From Bacteroidota bacterium (GTDB lineage: Bacteria > Bacteroidota > Ignavibacteria > Tepidaquicellales > Tepidaquicellaceae), in the NCBI GenBank assembly GCA_018266875.1, contig JAFDZR010000010.1, forward strand, positions 9,172 to 73,171: a DNA stretch of 64,000 nt. The letters are read 5' to 3'. Shown in pieces: positions 50,832 through 60,029 of this stretch; positions within the stretch are counted from its first letter, which is position 1, and each line of letters begins with the position of its first letter. Both the position numbers and the translations under genes were made by a program. The notes under the pieces are model-generated. The model was not told the origin of the DNA. It worked only from the letters and a program-made list of their open reading frames with translations, and did no database searches.

Positions 50832-51914
50832 TTACTTCTGAACCAGTTTCATGAATTCGCTGAAAAGATATTTACTGTCATTCGGACCGGGAGAAGCTTC
50901 CGGGTGATACTGCACTGACATTACGGGAAATTTTTTATGCCTGAATCCTTCATTCGTATTGTCGTATAGATTGGTATGTGTGATTTTCACTGTATCTGCG
51001 TCTAGTGAAGTTTCATCAACGGCAAAGCCATGATTCTGGGAGGTGATCTCAATACTGTTCTTATCTAAATTTTTTACGGGATGGTTTCCCCCTCGGTGAC
51101 CGAACTTTAATTTATAAGTCTTTCCGCCGAGTGCATGAGCCAGCAGCTGATGTCCAAGACATATTCCGAATACAGGAGTCTTCTGACCGTTAAGTTTCCT
51201 TATATTCTCAATTGCATAAGTCACCGCTTCAGGATCTCCGGGACCGTTAGAAAGGAATATTCCGTGCGGTTTGAAATCAAGAATTTCCTTATGATCCGTA
51301 TCAGCCGGGAAGATTTTCAGCTCCGTATCAAATTTAAGGAATTCACGGAGAATGTTCTTCTTTACTCCGTAATCATAAACGGCTATTCTGAACTTCGGGT
51401 TTTTTGATTTCAAAGTATACGCTCCCGAAACCGTAACTTTTTTTACAAGATCAAGCCCGCTCATGGACGGGGATGCAAGAACTTTTTCAAGAAGTTTCTT
51501 CTCATCGTATTTATCATCCGCAATCAATCCGCGCATTGCACCTTCGCTTCTTATCATTTTAGTCAGGGCTCTTGTATCTATTCCGAAGATACCAGGAACC
51601 CTGAATTTTTTCAGATAATCATCAAGCGATCTTTCGCCCTGATAATTGCTCCATTCATCTTCATAATTTCCAACTACAAATCCGGACGCATGGATCTTTT
51701 CGGATTCAATGTCAGTTTTATTTACACCGTAATTTCCGATAAGAGGATAGGTCATAATAATGATCTGACCTGAATAGGAAGGATCAGTAAGGATTTCCTG
51801 ATATCCGGTAAGCGAAGTATTGAAGACAACTTCCCCTGTTGAAATTCCATTAAATCCGAAAAGTGTCCCTTCGAACACTGTTCCGTTTTCCAGTACTAAC
51901 TTACCTTTTGACAA
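50832..51914 (-). CDS. carA: Carbamoyl-phosphate synthase small (glutaminase) subunit
   Basis: 360 aa. An N-terminal CPSase small-chain domain (LENGTVFEGTLFGF, GEVVFNTSLTGYQEILTDPS) precedes the class I glutamine amidotransferase with nucleophile GICLGHQLLAHALGG and the His/Glu pair in QYHPEASPGP. It supplies ammonia to the large subunit for carbamoyl phosphate, used in pyrimidine and arginine synthesis. The carB gene is not in this window, so the pair is split here. It starts 9 bp after the S9 peptidase gene. Confidence 0.97.
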   Translation of the reverse strand: MSKGKLVLENGTVFEGTLFGFNGISTGEVVFNTSLTGYQEILTDPSYSGQIIIMTYPLIGNYGVNKTDIESEKIHASGFVVGNYEDEWSNYQGERSLDDYLKKFRVPGIFGIDTRALTKMIRSEGAMRGLIADDKYDEKKLLEKVLASPSMSGLDLVKKVTVSGAYTLKSKNPKFRIAVYDYGVKKNILREFLKFDTELKIFPADTDHKEILDFKPHGIFLSNGPGDPEAVTYAIENIRKLNGQKTPVFGICLGHQLLAHALGGKTYKLKFGHRGGNHPVKNLDKNSIEITSQNHGFAVDETSLDADTVKITHTNLYDNTNEGFRHKKFPVMSVQYHPEASPGPNDSKYLFSEFMKLVQK

Positions 51915-51923
51915 TGGGAAATT

Positions 51924-53738
51924 TTACTTTAAATATTTATCAAGAAATTCTATCTTGGCTTTGAATACTTTTATCTGATTTGAAACCTTGCTGAATCCGT
52001 GACCTTCATCTTCCAGAAGAATGTATTCAACAGGTTTATTCATTTCCTTAAGTTTGTTTACGATCTGCTCGGACTCGGCGACCACTACTCTGGGGTCATG
52101 TCTTCCCTGGACTACAAGAAGCGGGCATTTAATATTTTCAACAAAATTTATCGGAGATCTTTCTCTGAGCAGATCTTTATCTCTTTCAGGATTTCCTACG
52201 AGTTCATCAGTTCCTTTTTTCCAGTGTTCCGGCACGGAATTTACAAATGTAAAAAGATCGGAAGGACCGAAGATATCAATGGCGCATCTCCAGACATCGG
52301 GGGCTTTGGTTATACAAGTCAGACACATGAATCCTCCGAAACTTCCGCCGACCATTGCTATCTTTTCGGAATCAACATATCCTGTCTTTTTCAGATATTC
52401 AACGCTCTGCAGCACGTCTTTGAATTCCGCGCCGCCCCAGTCTTTGTATATCATTTTCTGAAATGTTTTACCGTAACCGGTGCTGCCTCTGAAATTCGGA
52501 CATATGACGATGTATCCGTTGTTTGTAAATATCTGGATATACTTGCTGAAGTTATGCATTTCCTGATGTTCGGGACCTCCGTGCGGCCAGACTATTGCGG
52601 GATTTTTACCGTCTTTTTTTAATCCTCTGGGAATATAAAGCAGTCCGTGGATCTTCAGTCCGTCAAAGCTTTTATAAAAAATATCCTTCGGCTTTGTAAG
52701 TCCTTTTCTGGAAACGCCTCCCACAAATGAATTCGTAATCTGTTCATATGTATTTTTCTTCAGGTCATATACAAATATGTCTCCGGGATGAAGCGGACTG
52801 TCACAGCTGAAAACCATTTTTTTATCATCATGAGTAAAAGTAAGATGTCCGTAGTTTCCTTTGGGCAGTTTTAACTTGTATACTTTTCCCGACTTCAGAT
52901 TCTTCAGCTTCGGAGTAATGTTGCCGTTTACATTTACGCTCCAAGCAAGAAGATTCTGATCGTGTGAAAATTTAAATCCGACTATATCCCAGTTTTCCTT
53001 AATTATCCATTTGCTTTTTTTCTTTTTAATGTCATAATATCTCAGACCTTTGAATTCCCTTCCTTCGTCCGAGACATAATAGAAACCTTTGTTCTTTTTG
53101 TCAAACTCCGTCCCTGCATTAAATACATTGCCGCTTATATCATGCTCGGTAACATTTATTATATTATCGGTCTTTGTATCGTGAAGAAGAATGTCCGTAT
53201 TTATATTTCCGTAGAATTTAATGTAGGTAATGTATCTTTCATTGCTGCTCCATGATTCGGCATGCGAGGGATAAGCATCGTCGAAAGCTTTTACAAGAAT
53301 ATTCCCGCCGGTTTTATAATTCTGTATATACACATCAAAGTTATACTTCAGTCTTTTATTAGTTGAGAAAAGAAATTTATCGCCTTTTTTATTGAACGAA
53401 TGAAAGTAGCACTGGGAATCATTGAAATCCTTTGTAAGATGCGTCACATCATAATTATTCTCGTCCATTTTGTAAAGCTGAAGATTTTCATCGCCGGTAA
53501 CATCGCTCATGAAAATGAGTTCTTTTGATTTCGGATTCTGGTAAACGCCTTTTACCGAATCGTGCCATGCAGTGATCTGATCCGCCCAGCCGCCGTTTAA
53601 AGGCACCGACCATATCTGGGGACTTCCTGAAGTATTGGTAATAAAGAAAATATGTTTATCATCCGCTGAAACTGTAAAACCGGAAATAGTCCTGATAGAA
53701 AAAAACTTTTCCACAGAATACTTTTGAACTTTGCTCAA
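51924..53738 (-). CDS. S9 (prolyl oligopeptidase) family peptidase
   Basis: 604 aa. An N-terminal seven-bladed propeller region (to about 340) precedes the alpha/beta hydrolase domain with the nucleophile elbow VGGSFGGFM, the acid in GRHDPRV and the base in EDEGHGFS. The oxyanion region WPHGGPEHQ and FRGSTGYGKTF are typical of acylaminoacyl-peptidase-like members. No signal peptide is seen, so it probably works in the cytoplasm, trimming short peptides. It is the first gene of the carA-folD-prmA-ppx operon, which suggests only shared expression. Confidence 0.94.
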   Translation of the reverse strand: MSKVQKYSVEKFFSIRTISGFTVSADDKHIFFITNTSGSPQIWSVPLNGGWADQITAWHDSVKGVYQNPKSKELIFMSDVTGDENLQLYKMDENNYDVTHLTKDFNDSQCYFHSFNKKGDKFLFSTNKRLKYNFDVYIQNYKTGGNILVKAFDDAYPSHAESWSSNERYITYIKFYGNINTDILLHDTKTDNIINVTEHDISGNVFNAGTEFDKKNKGFYYVSDEGREFKGLRYYDIKKKKSKWIIKENWDIVGFKFSHDQNLLAWSVNVNGNITPKLKNLKSGKVYKLKLPKGNYGHLTFTHDDKKMVFSCDSPLHPGDIFVYDLKKNTYEQITNSFVGGVSRKGLTKPKDIFYKSFDGLKIHGLLYIPRGLKKDGKNPAIVWPHGGPEHQEMHNFSKYIQIFTNNGYIVICPNFRGSTGYGKTFQKMIYKDWGGAEFKDVLQSVEYLKKTGYVDSEKIAMVGGSFGGFMCLTCITKAPDVWRCAIDIFGPSDLFTFVNSVPEHWKKGTDELVGNPERDKDLLRERSPINFVENIKCPLLVVQGRHDPRVVVAESEQIVNKLKEMNKPVEYILLEDEGHGFSKVSNQIKVFKAKIEFLDKYLK

Positions 53739-53866
53739 TTTTAATAATTTAATTTTTAAAAGATAAGGTTTTTATGAAACAATTTTTAGTCTAAACTTGA
53801 GTTCAGATTGTATTTGACGGATTTTCCGGGGTTAGGATTCACTTCTGGATCAGAGCTTCGCCTCGG

Positions 53867-53940
53867 AGGCTTAAGAACTTTGCCTTGAAAGCTTAAGAAC
53901 TTTGCCTCGAAGTCTCAAAGACTCGAAGAGAGCAATAATA
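53867..53940. repeat. 22-bp direct repeats with related palindromic sequence
   Basis: GCTTAAGAACTTTGCCTYGAA occurs twice with a 22-bp period (from about 53869 and 53891), next to AGTCTCAAAGACTCGAAGAG, which matches the inner arm of the dispersed palindromic repeat. No gene is supported between 53739 and 54214. Confidence 0.6.
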
Positions 53941-54214
53941 AATTGTAAATTATAAATTAAAAGCTACAATTGTATTTTATCAGTACTGAACTTGTAAAAA
54001 AGATGGAACTTGCAGAATTCGGTTTCAACATCAATCAGATTTTTTTATATGGAGGTAAGAATGTTTATCTGTTCTTTATTAAACATTGAACATAGTATTT
54101 TGTTTTCCTCCGCTTCTTTTAGCATTTGAGGCGAACACCACAGAATTTTGATAATAATTTTTTACTAACATTTCTGAATTACTATTTTTAGTTTAGCTTT
54201 AAACAGACATTGAA

Positions 54215-55759
54215 TTGAAAAAAAACAAATACCTCTGCATTCACGGACATTTTTATCAGCCGCCGAGGGAAAATGCATGGACAAACGAGATCGAGCCGCA
54301 GCCGTCGGCAGCGCCTTTTCATGACTGGAATGAGAGGATATTTCAGGAATGCTACAAGCCGAATACCGAAGCCGTGATCGTAGATGAATCCGATAAAGTA
54401 GTAAAGCGGGTCAACAATTATGAGTATTTCAGTTTCAATTTCGGACCGACACTTCTTGCTTGGATCAGGCACAAGCATCCGAAAACATATTCAAAGATAA
54501 TAGAAGCTGACAGGATAAGTTTTGAAAAGCTTAATGGTCACGGGAACGCCATTGCGATGGTTTACAGCCATCTGATAATGCCGCTTGCTGACAGGGAAGA
54601 TAAAATAACACAGGTAAAATGGGGAGTAGCTGATTTCAAGTTTAATTTCGGACGTGAACCGGAAGGAATATGGCTTTCCGAAACAGCATGCAATGACGAG
54701 ACACTTGAAGTTGCAGCTGAAGAGGGAATAAAGTTTGTCATTCTCGATCCTTCCCAGGCGGAAAAGATCAGAAGTTTGAATAAAGGAAAATGGGAAGATG
54801 TATCGTCGGGAAATATTGATCCGCGGAATCCGTATATTTATTATCCTGGAAGAAGCCGGAAAAAATCCATCTCCATTTTTTTTTATGACGGACCTTTATC
54901 AAAGAATATTGCATTCGATGATCATATATTCAGCTCCGAAAAACTTCTTCAAAGGATCAGGGAAGTTCCGCTCGAACACAGCGAAAAGGATCGGCTTTTA
55001 AGTGTTGCTGTTGACGGAGAGACATTCGGACATCATAAACATTACGCCGAGCGCAGTCTTTCTTATTTATTTTCCGATCTGTTACCCGATTCTGAATTTG
55101 AAATTACAAATTTCGGGAAATACCTTGAAGATCATGACCCGGAATTTGAAGTAAAGATAAAAAAAGGTCCGGAGGGAGAAGGCACTTCATGGAGCTGCAT
55201 TCACGGAGTCGGCAGATGGAAAGAAAACTGCGGCTGCGGCAGAACGGATGAATTTCCTTCACAGGAATGGAGGAGCGTTCTGAGGGAAACTCTGAACTGG
55301 CTGAGGGATGAACTTTTCGATCTCTATGAAAAAGCCGGAGGTGAGTTTTTAAAAGATATCATACAGGCAAGGAATGATTATATTAATGTGATTATGGATC
55401 CGTCGGAAGATTCCACTGCAAAATTTTTCCATGAAAATGCAAAGAGATATCTTTCTGAAGATGAAACAAGATTCTGCATTGATCTGCTGGAAATGCAGAA
55501 ATATTCTCTGCTCATGTTTACAAGCTGCGGATGGTTCTTTTCTGATATTTCAGGAATTGAGACTCTGCAGATACTTGAATATGCAAAGCGCGCTATGGGT
55601 TATGCGTTCAACATTTCATGGATCGATCCCGAACCTGAATTCCTGGACAGACTTTCAAAAGCGAAAAGCAATCTTACTAAATATACTGACGGCAGGGATC
55701 TTTATGAAAAGGAAATTATACAAAAAAGATTTGCGCTAACACAAAATAATATTAATTGA
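54215..55759 (+). CDS. GH57-family glycoside hydrolase with DUF3536
   Basis: 514 aa from a TTG start; there is no ATG nearby. It opens with YLCIHGHFYQPPRENAW, the GH57 N-terminal signature, then IWLSETACNDETLEVAAEEG and AVDGETFGHHK, which are conserved in the GH57/DUF3536 group. The second half is the DUF3536 domain (WSCIHGVGRWKENCGC). GH57 enzymes act on alpha-glucans (amylases, branching or glucanotransferases). Its stop overlaps the start of malQ, so both probably serve storage or maltodextrin metabolism in the cytoplasm. It heads a plus-strand run of six genes. Confidence 0.9.
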   Translation: MKKNKYLCIHGHFYQPPRENAWTNEIEPQPSAAPFHDWNERIFQECYKPNTEAVIVDESDKVVKRVNNYEYFSFNFGPTLLAWIRHKHPKTYSKIIEADRISFEKLNGHGNAIAMVYSHLIMPLADREDKITQVKWGVADFKFNFGREPEGIWLSETACNDETLEVAAEEGIKFVILDPSQAEKIRSLNKGKWEDVSSGNIDPRNPYIYYPGRSRKKSISIFFYDGPLSKNIAFDDHIFSSEKLLQRIREVPLEHSEKDRLLSVAVDGETFGHHKHYAERSLSYLFSDLLPDSEFEITNFGKYLEDHDPEFEVKIKKGPEGEGTSWSCIHGVGRWKENCGCGRTDEFPSQEWRSVLRETLNWLRDELFDLYEKAGGEFLKDIIQARNDYINVIMDPSEDSTAKFFHENAKRYLSEDETRFCIDLLEMQKYSLLMFTSCGWFFSDISGIETLQILEYAKRAMGYAFNISWIDPEPEFLDRLSKAKSNLTKYTDGRDLYEKEIIQKRFALTQNNIN

Positions 55760-57609
55760 ATTCAGATCTGTTTAAATATTCCAGGACATCAGAAAAATGG
55801 AAAGAGATCGGCGTGAACAAACGCGCGGGTGTTGCTCTTCCACTGTTCTCTGTTTATTCTTCAAAGAGCACGGGAATAGGTGAAATTCCCGATATCAGAT
55901 ATCTGATCGACTGGTGTACGCTTACAGGACTCAGCATTCTTCAGCTATTACCACTGAATGAGACAGGATTTGATAATTCCCCATACAGCGCTGTCAGTAC
56001 TTTTGCCGTAGATCCTGTTTATATCTGTATCAAGAGATTAAGAAAGACAGACCTTGTTCCCTTCAGAAGAAAACTCCGTGATCTGAAAAGAAATTATCCT
56101 AAGAATAACATAAAGGTAGATTACGGAATAAGGAAAGAAAAACTCGGACTGCTCAGGGAAATATTTGATTCCGGATCTTTTTCCGGTTCTGAAAAATTTG
56201 ACGGATTCATTTCCGGGAATATTCACTGGCTGAAATATTATGCAATATACAAGATCATTTCAAATCATTTTCCCGGTAAGAACTGGACTGAATGGGATCT
56301 GAAATTCAGATACCTGCCGTCTGCTTCGGCTGAAAAAATCCTGAGGGAAAATTCAGAGGATGTGAGATTTTATTACTGGGTTCAGTGGCAGCTATATGAA
56401 CAGCTAGTTACAATAAGGAAATATGCGAAAAGCCGAAAGGTATATCTTATGGGTGACATTCCTTTTCTGGTATCAAGGAACAGCGCAGATGTCTGGGCTT
56501 ATAAAAATTATTTTAAACTTGATGTTTCATCCGGCGCTCCTCCTGACATGTATTTTGCAAAAGGTCAGAGGTGGGGAATGCCTCCTTACAACTGGTTCAA
56601 TATTGCAGCGGATAATTATGGATACATTAAGCAGAGAATGGCATACGCCCAGAATTTTTACGATATGTTCAGGATCGATCACTTTGTCGGACTTTTCAGA
56701 TTATGGACTATAGACAACAGTATTCCTCCGGAAGAGGGAGGACTCTTAGGCAGGTTTGATCCGGAAAATGAAAGCGAATGGGAGCAGCACGGAAGAATAA
56801 TATTATCAGTCATAAACGACAGTACTGACATGCTGCCGTGCGCTGAAGACCTTGGAACTGTCCCGGAATGTTCAGATAAAGTATTGGAGGAATTCGGGAT
56901 AACGGGCATTAACGTTCAGCGATGGGAAAGGAAAAAAAACGAAAATTATAATTTCAGATCTCCTCAGAGTTACAGAATAAATTCCGTTTCTGTTATTTCC
57001 ACGCATGACTCAAGTTCATTTCCCTCTTGGTATTTAAATGAAGCAGGCAGCACAGATGAGGAATCATTCAGAATGTTTTTCCGGAAAAAGGGATACAGCG
57101 AAGATCAGATCTCATATCTGAAAAAAAAATTATTTACCGCCGAAGAAGCTGCCGGCGGCAGACTTTTCTGGAGAAGGGATATTTCCAATGTTTTTAAGCT
57201 TTTGAATTTGATCGAACTGCCTTACGACAAGGCGGCGGAATTCGTGGAGCAGTATCTTTCAAGTTACGGCGAAAGAACAAAATTCCGCCGGTACATCGGC
57301 TACGAAAAACCCTCCGGAAACCCTGAAGAAAAATCAGTTGACACAGAATTCATAAAAAAATCACTGGAAAAAATTTTAAGCTGCAGTTCCATTTTCAGCA
57401 TCCAGCTCTTACAGGAATATCTTTATCTCAATAAAAATTTTCTTAAAAATCACAGCGGTCCCGGTTACAGAATAAACAGTCCGGGGACGGTAAACGACGA
57501 TAACTGGACCATGAGGATTCATATATCACTCGATGACCTCTTGAATTCAGACGTCAATAATACTTTAAAAAAAATAATTTCGGATTCAGGAAGATCCGGA
57601 AACAATTAA
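55756..57609 (+). CDS. malQ: 4-alpha-glucanotransferase
   Basis: 617 aa, starting TTG inside the stop of the GH57 gene (TTGA). GH77 signatures are present: LQLLPLNETGFDNSPYSAVS, GDIPFLVSRNSADVWA, GAPPDMYFAKGQRWGMPPYNW, FRIDHFVGLFRLW with the nucleophile Asp, AEDLGTVPE with the acid/base Glu, and SVISTHDSSSFPSW. It transfers alpha-1,4-glucan segments during glycogen or maltodextrin metabolism. It is slightly longer than the common bacterial form through a C-terminal extension. A cupin and a deaminase gene follow closely. Confidence 0.95.
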   Translation: MNSDLFKYSRTSEKWKEIGVNKRAGVALPLFSVYSSKSTGIGEIPDIRYLIDWCTLTGLSILQLLPLNETGFDNSPYSAVSTFAVDPVYICIKRLRKTDLVPFRRKLRDLKRNYPKNNIKVDYGIRKEKLGLLREIFDSGSFSGSEKFDGFISGNIHWLKYYAIYKIISNHFPGKNWTEWDLKFRYLPSASAEKILRENSEDVRFYYWVQWQLYEQLVTIRKYAKSRKVYLMGDIPFLVSRNSADVWAYKNYFKLDVSSGAPPDMYFAKGQRWGMPPYNWFNIAADNYGYIKQRMAYAQNFYDMFRIDHFVGLFRLWTIDNSIPPEEGGLLGRFDPENESEWEQHGRIILSVINDSTDMLPCAEDLGTVPECSDKVLEEFGITGINVQRWERKKNENYNFRSPQSYRINSVSVISTHDSSSFPSWYLNEAGSTDEESFRMFFRKKGYSEDQISYLKKKLFTAEEAAGGRLFWRRDISNVFKLLNLIELPYDKAAEFVEQYLSSYGERTKFRRYIGYEKPSGNPEEKSVDTEFIKKSLEKILSCSSIFSIQLLQEYLYLNKNFLKNHSGPGYRINSPGTVNDDNWTMRIHISLDDLLNSDVNNTLKKIISDSGRSGNN

Positions 57610-57624
57610 TCTAATTTTCTCATT

Positions 57625-58134
57625 ATGAAACGCACACCGGAATTCTGGAAAGAAAAACTCAGTCTTAATGATCATCCCGAAGGCGGATACTTTAAAGAAG
57701 TTTACAGATCGGTTGATATTGTTAATAGAGAACATCTCCCTGCCGGATTCAATGGGGACAGGAATTTTTCGACTTCCATATATTACCTTTTATCCGGGAA
57801 TGACACTTCGAAATTTCACAGAATAAAATCAGACGAGCTGTGGCATTTCTATGACGGATCGACCCTTCTCATTTATGAAATAGAAAGCTCAGGTAATTTG
57901 AAAATTCACCGCCTTGGCACAGACATAGAAAAAGGAGATCTGCCGCAGACAGTAATCAGGGCCAGCAACTGGTTCGGCGCTAAACCTGAAAATACCGATA
58001 CTTTCTGTCTTGCCGGTTGCACTGTATCTCCCGGTTTTCATTTTGAGGATTTTGAAATGGCTGACCGGAATTATTTATTGAAAAATTATCCCGAACATTC
58101 GGGAATAATTAATATATTAACAGAAGTTCAATAA
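57625..58134 (+). CDS. DUF985 cupin protein
   Basis: 169 aa. The family's pattern is clear: L..HPEGGYFKEVYRS, RNFSTSIYYLLSG.DTSKFHRIKSDELWHFYDG (read in shorter parts), and CTVSPGFHFEDFEMADR at the end. DUF985 proteins are single-domain cupins with uncertain, probably sugar-related or metal-dependent, function. It lies 15 bp after malQ on the same strand and is probably co-transcribed with it. Confidence 0.9.
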   Translation: MKRTPEFWKEKLSLNDHPEGGYFKEVYRSVDIVNREHLPAGFNGDRNFSTSIYYLLSGNDTSKFHRIKSDELWHFYDGSTLLIYEIESSGNLKIHRLGTDIEKGDLPQTVIRASNWFGAKPENTDTFCLAGCTVSPGFHFEDFEMADRNYLLKNYPEHSGIINILTEVQ

Positions 58135-58149
58135 TCTAAAAAACTGATC

Positions 58150-58584
58150 ATGGACATGTTCATGAAGGAAGCAATTCTTGAAGCAAAAAAAGGACTTGCC
58201 GAAGGCGGTATTCCGATCGGTTCAGTGCTTGTAAAGGAAGGAAAAGTAATCGGAAGAGGACACAATAAAAGAGTGCAGGAAGATGATCCTGTCATTCATG
58301 CTGAGATTGACTGTCTTCGTAATGCAGGCAGAATAGGTATCTATCACGATACGGTTTTATACTCAACGCTTATGCCGTGTTATCTCTGCGCCGGCGCAAG
58401 CGTTCAGTTCGGTATCAAACAGGTAATTGCAGGCGAAGACGAGACATTCAGCGGCGCAAGGGAATTCATGGAATCACACGGCATTGAAGTTATTAATCTC
58501 GATCTTAAAGAATGCAAGGATCTTATGAAAGAATTCATTGACAGAAATCCAAAGCTCTGGTTTGAGGATATAGGCGAATTATAA
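58150..58584 (+). CDS. Cytosine deaminase of the yeast Fcy1 type
   Basis: 144 aa. Zinc-site motifs are HAEIDCLRN (His, catalytic Glu) and MPCYLCAGA (two Cys). Several flanks match the small yeast-type cytosine deaminase rather than the large E. coli CodA: GGIPIGSVLV, GRGHNKRVQ and the C-terminal FIDRNPKLWFEDIGEL. The enzyme converts cytosine to uracil for salvage. The gene is 15 bp after the DUF985 cupin gene and about 70 bp before a transporter gene. The family recognition is strong. Activity on a related nucleobase is possible. Confidence 0.88.
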   Translation: MDMFMKEAILEAKKGLAEGGIPIGSVLVKEGKVIGRGHNKRVQEDDPVIHAEIDCLRNAGRIGIYHDTVLYSTLMPCYLCAGASVQFGIKQVIAGEDETFSGAREFMESHGIEVINLDLKECKDLMKEFIDRNPKLWFEDIGEL

Positions 58585-58655
58585 AATTTTATCTGTTTCA
58601 AATATCCTTAATAAATTTTAGTTTGTTCTAATTTTTCATTTTAAATCCAAATTAA

Positions 58656-59993
58656 ATGCTGAGAAGAAAAGACCGTCCTGAATATTCCGCGGAATTCAGG
58701 AAAAGGCGTGCGCGTAACTGGCTTACACTTGGTTTTACTTACGCTGCAATGTACATGGGAAGATATAATCTCTCATTTGCAAACAAATCCCTGTCGGATA
58801 CTTACGGCTGGGATAAAACCGAGATAGGCGCGATCATTACAGCTGCGCTTACGATCTACGGATTTGCAGCCATGTTCAACGGTCCCATAGCAGACAGAAT
58901 AGGCGGCAGGAAAGCCATGCTTATCGGAGCCACGGGAACAGTAATATTCAACTTCTTCTTCGGTCTCGGCGCTTATCTAGGATTTCTCGGAACCGGAACG
59001 TTGCTGCTTACATATTTTACAACTGTCTGGGCGCTGAACGCTTTCTTTCAGTCTTACAGCGCTTTGTCACTGATAAAAGTCAATGCCGGATGGTTTCAGG
59101 TAAATGAACGCGGAATCTTTTCCGCTATCTTCGGATCCATGATACAGAGCGGAAGAGCTCTTATCTTTGTAATTGGAGGAATTGCAGTGACTGTCCTTCC
59201 GTGGCAGTGGGTGTTCTTTATTCCTTCCATGATCGTTGCCGTTATGACAATTCTTACTTTTATAAACGTTAAGGATACTCCGGAGAGCGCAGGTCTTGGT
59301 TATCTTGATACCAAGGACGCAACGAGCGGTGATACGGAAAAAATCGATTTCAAATATGTATTCAAGAAAGTAATTTCAAATCCGATTGCGATCACTATAG
59401 CTTTCGCGGAATTCTGCACGGGTTTTGTCAGACATGGTTTTGAACAATGGTTCCCGAGATACATGCAGGAATATCAGAACCTCGCGCTTGATTCCCCTGT
59501 CTTTCAGAAAGGAGCTTTTGCAGTTGTAGTGGCAGGGATTGCCGGAGCTTTTATCGCAGGTTATCTTTCGGATCTTGTATTCAATTCACGCAGAACACCT
59601 GTTGCGTTCATTGGATATTTTCTGATAATTTTATCTCTCGCTGTTGTATGGCTGGTGAAGGATGTTAATTTTGTGATAGGCGCATTTATTGTAAATTCAC
59701 TTGCCATCAGTATGGTGCATTCAATGCTTTCGGGAACCGCTTCAATGGATTTCGGAGGACAGAGAGCTGCAGCTACGGCAACCGGAATGTTTGACGGTAT
59801 GCAGTATATCGGAGGAGCCGCTGTCGGCGTCGGAGTTGGCTGGCTCCTTGATAATTTCGGATGGGGCGCATGGAGTCCGAGTATGATTGGATTTGCTGCG
59901 ATCGGGGCGATTCTTATGCTGAAATTATGGAATGCAAAACCGAGAGAACCGATAAACAACAAGGTTAAACAATCTGAAGCCGCTGCCGGTTAA
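58656..59993 (+). CDS. MFS transporter, organophosphate:phosphate antiporter type
   Basis: 445 aa with about twelve hydrophobic segments. The loop between helices 2 and 3 reads GPIADRIGGRKAMLIG (MFS motif A). The N-terminal RARNWLTLGFTYAAMYMGRYNLSFANKSL segment (read in two parts) resembles the GlpT/UhpC branch, where Y..Y..R bind sugar phosphates. Substrates could be glycerol-3-phosphate or a hexose phosphate. The preceding nucleobase deaminase and following cysS give no further hint. It is complete and codon use is normal. Confidence 0.88.
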   Translation: MLRRKDRPEYSAEFRKRRARNWLTLGFTYAAMYMGRYNLSFANKSLSDTYGWDKTEIGAIITAALTIYGFAAMFNGPIADRIGGRKAMLIGATGTVIFNFFFGLGAYLGFLGTGTLLLTYFTTVWALNAFFQSYSALSLIKVNAGWFQVNERGIFSAIFGSMIQSGRALIFVIGGIAVTVLPWQWVFFIPSMIVAVMTILTFINVKDTPESAGLGYLDTKDATSGDTEKIDFKYVFKKVISNPIAITIAFAEFCTGFVRHGFEQWFPRYMQEYQNLALDSPVFQKGAFAVVVAGIAGAFIAGYLSDLVFNSRRTPVAFIGYFLIILSLAVVWLVKDVNFVIGAFIVNSLAISMVHSMLSGTASMDFGGQRAAATATGMFDGMQYIGGAAVGVGVGWLLDNFGWGAWSPSMIGFAAIGAILMLKLWNAKPREPINNKVKQSEAAAG

Positions 59994-60029
59994 CGGATCA
60001 AACAGGATTTTATTAAGAGTGAACTTCTA

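Noticed and set aside
51999-52622. 207-codon plus-strand frame inside the S9 peptidase gene
   Set aside because: It is antisense to the catalytic domain of a clear peptidase and shows no domain; a shadow frame.
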